A DNA stretch of 64,000 nt from Cenococcum geophilum 1.58 (taxonomy: Eukaryota; Ascomycota; Dothideomycetes; Gloniales; Gloniaceae), in the NCBI GenBank assembly GCA_001692895.1, contig KV748228.1:807344-871343 (forward strand), written 5' to 3'. Below, piece by piece: positions 13,345 through 24,989 of this stretch. Each line of letters begins with the position of its first letter. Position 1 is the first letter of the stretch. The notes beneath the pieces are model-generated. The model was not told the DNA's origin. It saw only the letters and a list, made by a program, of their open reading frames with translations, and ran no database searches. Made by a program: the position numbers and the translations under genes.

Positions 13345-15240
13345 TTATAATAGACTCTGCGTTAGTAAATGCCATTATAGTACTACTAGAGTCTACTAGG
13401 CTTACTGTATTAATATAAACTTAGGGGTATAGGTTACGTAATAAAAAGAGTTAGGTTTAAATAAGGATTAATTTCTTATTACTATTTATTAATCTAAGAT
13501 TAAGTAGTAGTTTACTAATAGAAAGGACTAATTAATCTAGTAATAGGGACCTAATCTTCTCGTCTTCCTCCTTATATAGTTTAGACCCTTAGACGCGACT
13601 TAGTCTAAGGGTTTACCTTTTAATAACTAGGGTATGGGGCTATCTTAGCGGGGCGGTCCAGTGTCCGTCTGGCTAGCGGTGTTGGTTTTAGTTTCGGTCG
13701 GAGTATAGGAGAACGATACCTCGCCAACAACGTAGCTATATTTATACTCGCTAGCGCGAAGTCGTTAATGCTAGGCGTTGTTAACGGGTTAGGCTCCTAT
13801 ATAGGGTATAGTTTAGAGTAACTAAGCCGTAGGGTTAAAGGGGGGGGTCGTCCGCCGCGGCTATAATAGGCTCCGCGGTCGCCGCGTCTATAATAGACTC
13901 TACAGTCGCCACGTCCGCGGTTATTAGTTCGTGTTATTTAATAGGGTGGCATTAGAACTGGGTTTACTATCTTAGCGAGGTTATAGGCATCCTTTTAGTG
14001 GCTAGGCAGGCCATAGGCAAGATACAGTTTATTATTAATATGGCGCTTACGCTCCGTATCTAAGATTCTATTAAGGTTTATAGGTTCTCCAGTCACTACT
14101 AGGGTTAAGGTTAATATAGGGGCAGGGGCTTAGGCAGGTAGGCAGTAGTTAGCGTTCTTCTTAAGGTTAGCTTAGTGTGCATAGTTTGCAAGGTTCTTAG
14201 CGAACATATCTATCTACTTACTCCAACCTATATAGTCGCTATTATTAATTTTATAGGCAAGTCCAAGTACCAGCTCTTCTATCTTTAGAGAGATAAACTT
14301 TCAGAGTAGGTCCACCTTCTATTTATCTATCTTCTTAGCGCGGACCATTAACTTATTAAGCTCTCCCTTCCAGAACTAGTAATTACGCTCGCCCTAGGGG
14401 AAATAGTTAAGCTTATTCTTTACAACCTAGGTTGTGTTAAGGACCTCATAGTAGGCAGTAAGGTCTTTAAGCATATCTTCCTTAGTAGGCCATTTCCACG
14501 TAGATATATTATTTGGGTTCTTGTATATTAGCTCTAAGCCCTACTTAATAAACTTATAGGCCTTATCCTCTAGTATATCTAAGATGTAAAGGATCTGGGA
14601 CTAAACTATATTAAAGTAGTCCTAGTCCCAGTTAAAAACTCCCTTAATCTTAATATACCAGGTCTTAAAATTAGCTTATTATTTTAGCGGGGTGCCTTTT
14701 CCGCTAAATATTAGCGGGTCTTTAAATCTCCATTTTTTCTACTAGGTTACTACCATTATTATAGGGGTTAATTATTTTAGAACGGTAATAGTCTCTACCT
14801 AGGAGTTAATAGTTCCTATCTAGGAAGCGATAAGGGCACTAAGGTTTTCGTTAGCTTTCTTATTGGCGGTGTTTGTGTTATATATGCACTATAGTCCTAC
14901 TTTAATATTGTTAAGAAACTCGTTGGTATAGTTAATAAGGGTAAGGTAAGCTTTGCTGGGCTCAAAGGTCTTAGGGTACAGTAGCGAGCGGCGGATTGTC
15001 CACGTGATATTAGGGTATATCTCTATAAAGAGGTCTACGAAAACGTTATAGGGGTTCTAGGTTTCGGCTATTTCGGCGTCGTTAGTATCGCCTATTTAGG
15101 CGCTAGGTAAAAACTAAGGATCGTTCTAGGACTGTACTGGGGACGTATTAGATTTAACAGAGGCGTATATAGGTTGCGATTGCTCTAGGGCGGAGGTTAA
15201 TTGGCTAGGGTATGAGAAATTAGTGATCGTAATGGGGCGC
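12010..15240 (-). pseudogene. Gypsy-A gag and protease relic
   Basis: The protease is recognised by LVDSSS (Asp codon at 13391-13393) followed by a hydrophobic stretch, matching the LVDSG aspartic protease motif with Gly changed to Ser by a G-to-A transition. The matching region of Gypsy-B lies at 35540-35640. The stretch between about 13600 and 15240 corresponds to gag, which would package the RNA into virus-like particles; I see no intact zinc knuckle. Around 13850-13925 the frame contains short Ala/Ile-rich repeats. Stops occur throughout, so no product is expected. Confidence 0.7.
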
Positions 15241-15260
15241 AAATTAAAGATACCATAAAC

Positions 15261-15447
15261 TGTCACAGTGCTGCAATAAAGTAGACTAAATAACTACGTT
15301 GTGGTATAAAGAGGGGAAGAAGGTGGAAAGGGGTTATTATATATAAATAGTAGGGCCGACCACCAAGTCGCTAGTGGTGGGCCAGCCAATAGTAGGAAAT
15401 AGTACGAGATAGTATGAAACAGTATGCGTCAGGTCAGTGCCGTAATA
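15261..15447 (-). repeat. Gypsy-A 5' LTR, 187 bp
   Basis: Begins TGTCACAGTGC and ends TGCCGTAATA, originally a TGTCAC/GTGACA inverted end. The same 187-bp LTR occurs at 24803-24989 and 37407-37593. This copy keeps more CA and TG than the other two and is the least mutated of the three. Confidence 0.9.
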
Positions 15448-15458
15448 TAACGTTTTAC

Positions 15459-16273
15459 TATTACAGACGCTTTAAGTACAATGTTATAACTACTTGGAGA
15501 AGAGACGGAAGAAGCTAGTTAGTTGATTTAGGCACGGTCTAGGATAGAACCAATAGAACTATATAACGAGGAATGGTAACTAAGGTTATATAATATGCTA
15601 TGTATTAAACGGAAGGAATGGGAGGAACTTATATACCTTATATATAAGACGTATATTACAAATAAGAAGGATTTTATAGGAGTACGGTTGTGTATTTAAG
15701 GACCCTTAATCCCTACCTAGATAGTTCCTTCCTTATAGTAATTCTCAGAATATAATTAATAATAATTCATTGCTTAACGTCTGATACGGATCCTACGCGG
15801 CCCACGCAGACTACTCCGTCACAGGGGGGAAAACTTGTGTATTTACAGGAAGAAAACCCCTACAGTTGGGTTGGGGGAGGAAAAACCCTATGAGCCACCT
15901 CAGTAGGATGAAAAACCCCGATTTGCCATATCCGTCCGTAGCGGCGGCCCTGCGGGCCTACAGCTACGTCCTGTCTCCTTGGATGTTTTGAACTCCTTGG
16001 GTACCACTACTTCCCTCTCCAGCTTATCCTAAGCTGGGGTTCACTACATCCCAGCCAGGCCTTACCGATCGATCGCCGTGTATTATTGTCGTTTCCCATA
16101 TTATTGACCGTCCCCTATATGCTATCTCTTGTTAATTAGAATATAATTAGAGTTAATCTGTTAGGCAACCACTCTACTAATTATTATTACGTTGTTAACT
16201 TTAACTTATATTACCTATATACCTAGCCTAATAATAGAACCTATTGTAGTTCTTGCTATAAGGTTCCGTTACA
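15459..16273 (+). repeat. Gypsy-G left LTR, interrupted
   Basis: Starts TATTACAGACGC and ends TTCCGTTACA. Subtracting the 380-bp LINE piece and its 11-bp duplicated target leaves 424 bp, exactly the length of the right LTR. Confidence 0.92.
15758..16137 (-). mobile_element. 5'-truncated LINE fragment, unmutated
   Basis: 380-bp insertion flanked by an 11-bp target duplication AGAATATAATT (15747-15757 and 16138-16148). Its ATT-rich tail lies at the left, so it is on the minus strand. The tail-proximal ~70 bases match the 3' end of the LINE at 3800-3868. Unlike everything around it, it keeps ordinary CA, TG and CG dinucleotides. It carries only 3' UTR-like sequence and no coding domain that I recognise. 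Confidence 0.85.
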
Positions 16274-16314
16274 TAATTACTACCTAGTTATAGTATTAAG
16301 TACAGAAAGTTAAA

Positions 16315-17440
16315 TAATATGCCACTAAAAGCAGCCACTATAATGCTATTGACGGCGGCAACTACTTTAAGGTTAGGTAACGATACTAGTATAGTAAACA
16401 CTAACTTATAGCAACCTATAACGGTTGGACAGCTATAAGAGATAGTTAACTAGTTAATAGAAAATAATATAATATTAGAAAACAGGATTAATGGGATAGG
16501 CGCAGTAAAGGTTAAGTTACTATTAATTAAAAGGTACTTAGGAGAGAGATTAAAGCTTAAAGGATTTTTTATATAAATACACTTTAAGGTTGCGTAAGAG
16601 GGAGCTAAGCTAGTAATACCTATGGATTAAATAGTATACGTAGGATTATTCCTAGCAGGAAGAGCACTTAAGTAGTTTAAGCCTTACCTTACGGAAATCT
16701 AGGTAAACGGAATAACAACTACGAACTAAGAGGTACGGTTTATGTTCTTAAGCTAGAATAGATTTGTAGAGCGACTTATATAAATATTCGGAGACCTAGA
16801 GGCAGTAACTATAGCGGAAAGAAAACTCTAAAACATTATGTAATAAACCTTAGTAATTAAGTATATAACGTAGTTCCAGACGTTAGTAATATAAGTTAAG
16901 TGGAATAATAGGGCGCTTATGGCATAGTATAAATAGGGACTTAAGGCTAAAGTTTAGGACGTAATTATCCTAATAGAAGATGCGGATACCCTAAGGGAAT
17001 TAATAGATTAGGTAATTAAGATTAACAATTAGATCTACTAAAGGGAATAGGCTAAGAGAGGTTAAGATAGAGTTTTATAGTTATATAAGGCGTAGAGCAC
17101 GTAATAACCTAAGCTAAGTTAGAAACTATAGTATGGCGCAGAGCTAATAGACCTAAGTGGTACTAAAAAAGCCTATAAGAGATAAAGTAAGAAACTATGG
17201 AAACCTAGGGGATAAGAATTAAGTAATTAAAGGTCTAAGGAGCAGAGGCTAAACTAGGGATCTTAGTAGCAGAAGATATTTAGGCGGACTTTATAATAAG
17301 AAAGATAGTTTAGAGAAGGAGCTTATATAAATTACGGAAAATAAGGTTACTTTATAAGGGATTATAAAGATGGTTAGAAGTACTATATAATAAAGGGAAT
17401 AAGACTAGTGGTAGACGACATATATATATAGAGGGATAAT
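16315..17440 (+). pseudogene. Gypsy-G gag relic with destroyed zinc knuckle
   Basis: Capsid and nucleocapsid region, in a different frame from pol. Near its end, at 17324-17365, a C-x2-C-x4-H-x4-C knuckle can be recognised by spacing, but all four ligand codons now encode Tyr (codons at 17324, 17333, 17348, 17363). TGY-to-TAY and CAY-to-TAY are exactly the changes RIP makes. Upstream the frame is Lys/Glu-rich with many stops. The start codon cannot be fixed. Confidence 0.72.
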
Positions 17441-17850
17441 AATATACTGCGAGGAATAAAAGAGTGTTTAATTAAAAGTTTTACGTTTTGTTATAATAAC
17501 GTATGCCGAATTTATAAGGACGCTAAGTATAGCGTAAGCTACTAGCTATAGAAGCCAGCACCTATAGAATATAGAGGAACTAATAAACCAGTTCGCAGAT
17601 CGGATATTAAGGACGATAAATTTAACGTAGGCGAAATATTTCGTAATAATAAGGTAATAAGAGCGGTTTACTAGGAATACGTAGCCATTAAAGATGTTAT
17701 ACTAGAGGTAGAGGATAATTCCACTATAGAATAGGGAACATTAGTAGGGATTAAGACCCTACTAGACACGATGTCTATCACTTTATGAAATGTAAGAGAA
17801 GTAGGACAGTAAACTATTTTGGCACTTAATAAAGGCAAAAGGCTAAAGGC

Positions 17851-18055
17851 TTAAGATTCTTAAGACAAGATAAAAGATAATTAAGATTCTTAAGACGAGA
17901 TAAGGTAAGCTTAAGGACCTATAACGGACGATAACCGATAGAGCAGAGTAGTGGCTTAGTTTAAGGAAATATAAATAAGCTCGGGATGAAGTTTCTTATA
18001 GGTATAAGATTCTTAAGACGAGATAAGTAAGATTTAAGATTCTTAAGATAAGCTA
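17851..18055 (+). repeat. Four copies of a ~22-bp repeat in Gypsy-G
   Basis: The word TTAAGATTCTTAAGACGAG or a close variant starts near 17851, 17881, 18005 and 18034, lying between gag and protease. The core contains the palindrome CTTAAG. It could encode a small repeated peptide or be a replication-slippage product; neither can be decided here. Confidence 0.65.
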
Positions 18056-19379
18056 AGAATACTAAGTAAGCCTAGTTGGACTAAGGCTGGAGCTAAGCTT
18101 AAGTTAGAAATAAGCTTGGGATTAAAGAATCTAAGGGACTAAGAATTCGGGGTATAAATTAGGACACCTATAAGGAAGAGGCAAGGAGCTTCTTTATAGA
18201 TTAGAGAATCTACGATATAAATAGCAATTAGACTAGGAGACAGATATATAGACCTAAAGGACTTACTAGTAGAATATAGTGTTTGGACTAAAGATTGAAA
18301 AGTTAATACTAAGATTAAGAAGTAGGAAGACTTTAAGGATCTATTAGCAAGATAAAAACTAAAAGAAACTATAAAAGAATTTAGGTAAAGAATTATCGCA
18401 TAGCAAGAACAGAAACTAGATAAGAGATTTAGTATATTGGGACGTATAAAAGATAGAGCACTAGTATAAAGAATTACTAATAGGCCTAGGGTAAGTATAC
18501 TAAGAGCTAAGTGACTTACCAAACTAGAAAATAAAGAGGATTTAGGAATTCCTATTAGGTTTAAGGAACGATATATAAAAGGCTGTCACAATATAGTAAT
18601 AAGAAGATACTTCCTTACGGATAAGCCGTATACACTCTAGCAGCTGTACTAAAAGTGGTATAGGCAGCGACATAATAATAAGTGGGAAGATTTCTATATA
18701 TAGTTAGATAAAAAAGTTATTTAGGACTACCCGATTATAAAAAAGGCTATAACTTATATTAAAGGAGCCTTAATTATAACATTAAAGGATTTAGAGGAAT
18801 AATTAGAGGACTAGAGAAGTAAAAGGCGTATCTTAGTACCTGTAAATAAAGTTATAACGTTTAGATTAGCACGATAGAGGTTTAAACTTAAGGATAAAGA
18901 TAAGCTAAAAGTTAACCTAAAGCACCTAGTATACTATACGCTATTATAGATTGCATGCGTGGATAATATATACGAAATGTATAAGAATCCAAAGGAAAAG
19001 AATTGGAAATACTCTATAAGGATATACTAGATAATAGATAAGCAATAGTATAGGAATGCTAAATATATATATAGATAGCATCCCGCAGAAGTCCAGAAGG
19101 AAGAAGATTTAATACTTTAACTAGGAAGGTTCCTTACGGAAGAATACTTAGACGGATAATAGTAGTGGGAATGCCCAGAGAATACATATTTATGGTATAT
19201 TAAAGACAAAAAACGAACTAAGCATTGGCCGAAGAGCGAGCTAAGTATAATAGGATTAAGCAGCTAATAGTTAGGAAAAGTAGAGGCCTATAGGATTAGA
19301 GGGAGCTAGTGGTAGAGCCTTAGACCCTTAAAGGAATTTAAAGATAACACCTAAATTTATAAGTTAAATGGCAAGATTA

Positions 19380-22300
19380 GCAGTTTAAAGTATTAATAGA
19401 TAGTGGAGTAATAAGGAACCATATCTTACTAGTAGTAGTTAAAAGAATAGGACTACCTTATAGATAGAAGGAGCAACTTTACCTATTAGTTACGATTTTA
19501 GGAGATCCAATAGCCTACGGAGGAGGAATTATTAATCTTAAAATAGGACCTATTTAGTTAACCATTAAAGGGAGATAAATTAAGATGTTTTTTAATATCC
19601 TACTATTAGGACGGGATGAGGTAGTATTAGGGATATCTTAGTTATAGGAATATAATCCGAAGATCGATTAGATTATAGGTTAGGTTAATATTAAAGATAC
19701 TTAACGCCGCAAGATATAATAATAAGCTAAGTTAGTATAGTACTAAGTTAGAGCGATATATAAGGAGACTGAGTGAGGCTTAAGTTATATACTAAAGAGA
19801 TATTATAAGTATGGTAAGAAACTATAGTTACTAGAAAGTAAAAAGCTGTTAGAGTATATAGCATAGGACTATAAAATAGAATTAAAACTAGGAATAAGTC
19901 TAAGGTTCTTTCCAATCTATAAGCTTACTAAAGAAGAAGGTAGAGCATTAAAAGAGTTTATCTAGGAAAACTTATAAAAGGGATATATTAGACCATCGCA
20001 GTTATTAGCGGGATATCTAGTACTATTCGTACTAAAGAAAAATGGTAAACTAAGGCTATATATTAACTATAGACAGTTAAATAGTATTACTAGAAAGGAT
20101 AGGTATCCTTTACCCTTAATTAGCGAAATCTAAGATAGGATAGGTAACGCGTAAATCTTTACAAAGATAGATCTAAGATAGGCGTACTATTAGATTAGAA
20201 TTAAGGAAGGTAACAAATAAAAGACAGCCTTTAGGTTAAAGGAAGGACTATATAAGCTATTAGTTATATAATTCGGGCTTATAAATATACTAGTAACATT
20301 TTAGAAGCGTATTAATAACATATTAGGAGAGTACTTGGATAAATTTGTTATGGTATACCTTAATATTATTATTATCTACTTAATAACTAAGGAAGAATAT
20401 AGGGAACACGTTAAATGGGTTTTAAAGAGACTATAAGAAGAATAAATGCTAGTAGTAATTAAGAAATGCGAGTTTTTTACTAGGAAGACCGATTTTATTA
20501 GATTTATTATTAAATTAGGCTAACTTAGTATAGATCTAAAGAAGATTAAGGCTATAGTAAATTAGTAGGAACCAGAGAATGTTACGCAGTTAAGATCGTT
20601 TCTAGGGTTTTGTAATTACTGCAGGAGGTTTATAGCACAGTAGTTAAAGGATATTAAGCCACTTACGCGATTAACTAAGAAAGAAGAACTATAGGCATAG
20701 GGAAAGGAATAAAAGGAACTCTTTAGAAAAGTTAAAGAGTTATTTACCTAGGAGCCAGTTCTTAAGATCTACTAACTAGGACTAGAAACGGTTGTAGAGA
20801 TAGATATATTAGACTATATACTAGGGGCGTACTTTATATAATAATATTAGGATAGATGGCACCTAGTAATATACTATAGTTGGAAGATAATACTACTAGA
20901 GTTAAACTATAATATCTATAATAAGGAGTTATTAGGTATAGTTATAGCATTAAAAAACTAGAGAGCATTTTTATAAAGCATAGAGAAACTATTTATAGTT
21001 AAGACGGATTATAAGAACCTAATAGGATTTCTAATAATAAAGGAACTTAACTAAAGATAGGTTAGATAGGCGGAGATGCTTATAGAATACTATTTTAAGA
21101 TTTAGTATACTAAGGGTATAGACAATATAAGAGCAGATACTCTAAGTTAAAAGGCTAAACTATAGAACGATGAAAAGCCATTAGGGGCTTTACTGCGAAA
21201 AGACATAAATAGATTAATTAGGTATAATTATCCAAAAATTATAGTAATTTAGGAGGAATTAAAGAGAGTTTATAAGTTATCGGAAAGCTTTTAAATATAA
21301 AGAATTCTAAAGGTATAGCTAGAAGATCTATAAACGGAAATATATAAAAACTAAGAAGTAAAGTATATCCCAAAAAGCATAGCAGAGCAATTTATGGAAG
21401 AATTCTATAAGGGATTAACTTAAGGACACAACGGAGCTATAGGCTTAGTGTTAAGACTCTAAGATAAGTATATTATTAATAGAATCTAAAGGATAGCTAG
21501 GAAGGTTATAAAGGAATGCCTAAATTACTAAAGGAATAAACTAATAAGGCATAAGCTATATAGAGGGCTATAACCTATTAAAATACTAGAGAGACCATGG
21601 GAGGTTATATTATAGGACTTTATTATAAAGTTACTAAAGTTAAGAGATCCTATTACCGGGTAAGATTATAATATAATCTTAGTAATAGTAGATAAGCTTA
21701 TAAAGTAGGGATACTTTATAGCATGTACAGAAGAAATCTTAGCGGAAGATATCGCTAGAATTTACGTTAAAGAAGTGTTTATAAGACATGGAGTACTAAG
21801 CAAGATTATATTGGATAGAGATCTAAGATTTATAGCAGTATTTTAGGAGGTATTCTTAGCGGAGTAAGGAGTTTAAGTAGTAACTTCTACCGTATATTAT
21901 TTATAGACAGACGGTTAAACGGAAAGATTAAATTAGATGCTAGAACAGTATCTAAGGTATTATATTAATTATATATAAAACAATTAGGTATCGCTATTAC
22001 TAGTTATATAGTTTGTATACAATGCAACACCACAAGAAGGAATAGGTATATTACTATTTAAGGCAAATTACGGGTATAAGCTAAGAATATCGTTGTTACT
22101 ATAATAAGTGAAGAAAACGAGTAGTATAGCTAAAGAAAGAATAAAGATGTTAATAAATCTTTATATAAACCTTATAGAATTAGTAAAGAAAGTATAAGAG
22201 AGAATAAAAAGGTACTATAATGCTAAGAGATCTAAGGGACTAGATCTTAAGGAGGGAGATAAAGTATAGCTACTATACAAAAATTTTAAGAGTTAATAAC

Positions 22301-22690
22301 TAAGTAAGAAGTTAGACTACGTTAGACTAGGACCTTTTAAAATTATATAAAGGATTTCACCGGTTACGTTTAAGTTAAACCTACTAGCTAAAATAAAGAT
22401 CTACCCTATATAGCATATCGCGATACTAGAGCTAGTATATAGGAATATTAAGCTACTAGTTTACGAAGCAGACATATATAGAGGATAGGAAGAGGATAAA
22501 TAGCAAGTTTTAAAGATTATTAGTTATAAGGACGTTAACAATAAAATATAGTATAAGGTTAAGTAGATAGGCTATACTAAGACTACCTAGGAGCTACTAA
22601 AGAATTTAAAAAATGCTATAAGAAAGGTATAAGAGTATCGGAAGAAATTAGGTCAGGTAATATTAATAAAAAAGGATTACTAAAGAATAA
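19380..22690 (+). pseudogene. Gypsy-G pol relic: PR-RT-RNase H-IN-chromodomain
   Basis: Protease VLIDSG has its Asp codon at 19399. RT spans about 19950-20560 with motif C degenerate as YLNI (20356-20367). RNase H runs about 20760-21180. In the integrase, a zinc-binding segment containing HNGAIG (about 21430) precedes a core whose three acidic residues can still be read: GAC at 21616, the LDRD motif near 21815, and the Glu of the DG-x-TERLN motif near 21915. The chromodomain, about 22500-22640, contains YKVK and ELLKNLKNA and would guide integration to modified histones. Protease, RT and integrase share one frame, so only nonsense and missense changes have occurred. At least a dozen stops exclude a product. 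Confidence 0.85.
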
Positions 22691-23375
22691 GTTACCTAAG
22701 GGGGACCTAAGAAGAGTAGTTGCTAAACTACTTAAATCTATTTCCTTCTTAGTTAGAAGAGAATCCGTTCTTTTATTACTAAGTTTCTATAAACCTTATT
22801 TTATAAGTTTCTACTCCTTAAAATAAACCTTCTTATAAACCTTTTTAAGACAAAGTAGATAAGCAGACGCCGCGATTTAAGTATCTAGGGCCTTCTATTC
22901 CGCATTACAAGAACGTTCTAATTTAGTAAGGGCTTAAGATAGTTTACTATCTAGCCGCGCAGTAGTAGATTAAATATAAGACCCTAAGATAAATTAATTA
23001 GGGAACTAGACAACTATTAAGAGTAATAAGTCGCGTATATTTAGTATTAAAGGTAAAGCGAACGTTACAGGACGAATAAATATTCGCTTTAGTGCACTTT
23101 AAGTAAAAGGACGGTTGTTGTGAAGATGGGTTCGCTAACGCAATATAAACTAACCCCTTTTTTAAATAGCGAGAATACGGAGACGGTATAATCTTACTAA
23201 GAGATAATATTGCAGTAATAGTGCGAGTACGACGTTGGGCGTGTAAAGAAGAAATTGCTTTAGGTATAATAAGCAATAATATTAACTAAATTAATTAGAT
23301 GGATATTATACCTTTAGTAAATAACTTAGAGATATTTTAAATCTTTAAGGATAAAGATAAAGAGGAGGGAGATGG
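22691..23375 (+). other. Gypsy-G 3' non-coding region with polypurine tract
   Basis: No recognisable domain follows the chromodomain. Directly upstream of the right LTR, 23347-23373 is almost pure purine and fits the polypurine tract that primes plus-strand DNA synthesis. Confidence 0.65.
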
Positions 23376-23799
23376 TGTTATGGACGCTTTAAGTATAATA
23401 TCATAACTACTTAGAGAAGAGACGGAAGAAGCTAGTTAGTTAATTTAGGTATAGTCTAGGATGGAACCAATAGAACTATATAATAAGGAATAGTAACTAA
23501 GGTTATATAATATGCTACGTATTAAACGGGAGGAATGGGAGGAACTTATATACCTTATATATAAGACGTATATTACGNATAAGAAGGATTTTATAGGAGT
23601 ACGGTTGTGTATTTAAGGACCCTTAGTCCCTACCTAGATAGTTCCTTCCTTATAGTGATTTTTAGAATATAATTGGAGTTAATCTGTTAGGCAACCACTC
23701 CACTAGTTATTATTACGTTGTTAACTTTAACTTATATCACCTACACACCTAGCCCAATAACAGGACCTATCGTAGTTCTTACTATAAGGTTCCATTACA
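23376..23799 (+). repeat. Gypsy-G right LTR, 424 bp
   Basis: Starts TGTTATGGACGC and ends TTCCATTACA. Co-linear with the left LTR apart from the LINE insertion there. Differences between the two are mainly C/T and G/A, as expected from independent RIP. One N at 23578. Confidence 0.92.
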
Positions 23800-23804
23800 T
23801 TTAC

Positions 23805-24130
23805 GTAAGCTTGCTATAACCTTTAAAAGGTAAACCTTTAACTTATAAAGCGCCGCCGCTACCTTCCGTAGTTGTTAATAATAGTAACGGTTCTTACTTT
23901 ATTAACTTAATTAATAATATATAATAGAAAACATAATCTAAATAATTTAAACTCCTTATTAAGTAAAAAGGATATAAAATATAAACCTAGGAAACTTATA
24001 ACCAGATTAAGGCCGACGCGCCTTCCTTAGTAAAAGAATTCTATAAGGACTATCCTTTATAGCCTACTCTAGCTGAATAGATATAATATAAAGGCAAATA
24101 ACTGCTACCTAATATAAATATATGAAAAAC
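23805..24130 (+). pseudogene. Chromodomain tail of another gypsy (Gypsy-H)
   Basis: Plus-strand frame with the chromodomain signature K-x-KGY (near 23960) followed by ETYNQIKADAPSLVKEFYKDY (near 23990-24050), interrupted by stops where Trp or Gln codons are expected. This is the C-terminus of a chromovirus pol whose upstream part is not in the window. Gypsy-G, and probably Gypsy-A, inserted just before it. Confidence 0.7.
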
Positions 24131-24489
24131 AATAGCAGGAAGCTTAAAATTAAAAAGAACTTAAAATAAATTATAATACTCATAAATACGGTAAAATTAA
24201 AAGCCTTAAAATATTAAATTGTTTAAGCCTCCGGCTAAAGAAGGGAGTAGTATAATAGGACTAGCTTAGTTATAGTAGGAATATCTTAGTAAAATACTTA
24301 ATAGATAAATTCTGCCAAGTTCTACTAACTTAATTAAATTCTGCCAGAACAAACATTTTAGTAAAATTAACGCCTAATTAAATTCTGCCAAATTCTGCTA
24401 GCTTAATTAACTTCTACTAAGTTCTACTAGATTCTACTAAAGTTTATTAAAGACTGCGCGCGTATATACGCATATACGCACGCATTAAC
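24131..24489. repeat. Degenerate TTCTGCCAA repeats and alternating Y-R tract
   Basis: 24131-24290 is AT-rich with nothing recognisable. From about 24307 to 24437, AATTCTGCCAA/TTCTACTAA-type words separated by TTAATT recur about ten times. At 24455-24484, 30 bases alternate pyrimidine and purine without a break. This is probably the 3' flank of Gypsy-H; the junction with Gypsy-C lies close to 24490. Confidence 0.5.
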
Positions 24490-24802
24490 CACTAAGACCC
24501 CTAACTATTTAACTATGAGATTCTCGTATTATTCCTTTCTCTTCTTTATACAACGTCTTATTCTCTATAAGAGCTATACTTATAAATTTAGATAGAATTT
24601 ATATCGTTCCTTTAAATCTGCTTTAAAGCCTCTTCGCGCCCTTATACCTGCTAGGCTATAAGGGCCTTGGTTATTATAAAGTATTCTAGGGCTTTATAAT
24701 CTAAAACTACCTTAATAGGCTTAGGGGTCCTCTTTAGCTATATATACCAGTGCTAAAAGCTAGAGATAATAGCTAGCATTTCTTTATTATAGATATAGTA
24801 GT
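24490..24802 (-). pseudogene. Gypsy-C RNase H, downstream part
   Basis: The minus frame reads LDYKALEYFI near 24690-24720, the usual HKxL-x-YF segment of gypsy RNase H with His changed to Tyr. It continues the segment at 37594-37700, from which Gypsy-B separates it. Integrase is not recognisable further left. Confidence 0.65.
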
Positions 24803-24989
24803 TATTACAGTGCTGCAATAAAGTAGACTAAATAACTACGTTGTAGTATAAAGAGGAGAAGAAGGTGGAAAGGGGGTATTATATATAAGTAGTAGTGCTA
24901 GCCGCCGAGGCACTAGTGGTAGGCTAGCTAATAGTAGGAAATAGTATAAGACTGTATAAAACAGTATATATTAGGTTAATGCCGTAATA
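24803..24989 (-). repeat. Gypsy-B 3' LTR, 187 bp
   Basis: Starts TATTACAGTGC and ends TGCCGTAATA, co-linear with 37407-37593 and 15261-15447. Confidence 0.92.

Larger units (their letters stand above)
12010..15447 (-). mobile_element. Gypsy-A LTR retrotransposon, 5' part
   Basis: Minus-strand Ty3/gypsy element of the same family as Gypsy-B, keeping the 5' LTR (15261-15447), gag, protease and the spacer before RT. RT, RNase H and integrase should lie to the left but are replaced by the LINE insertion and what precedes it. It is inserted next to the TTTAC site used by Gypsy-G. RIP stops are frequent. Confidence 0.85.
15459..23799 (+). mobile_element. Gypsy-G, full-length chromodomain LTR retrotransposon
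   Basis: 8.3-kb plus-strand Ty3/gypsy element with two 424-bp LTRs and a perfect 5-bp target duplication TTTAC (15454-15458 and 23800-23804). It contains gag, protease, RT, RNase H, integrase and a C-terminal chromodomain in that order, which places it among chromoviruses. All coding parts carry RIP stops. The left LTR is interrupted by a LINE fragment. It lies in Gypsy-H sequence, next to the LTR of Gypsy-A. Confidence 0.92.

Noticed and set aside
18139-18522. 127-codon minus-strand hydrophobic frame
   Set aside because: Antisense to the Gypsy-G gag/pol linker; produced by TA-rich composition.
24803-24989. Solo LTR
   Set aside because: A matching LTR at 37407-37593 with the same GTAGT flank shows it is one end of Gypsy-B.
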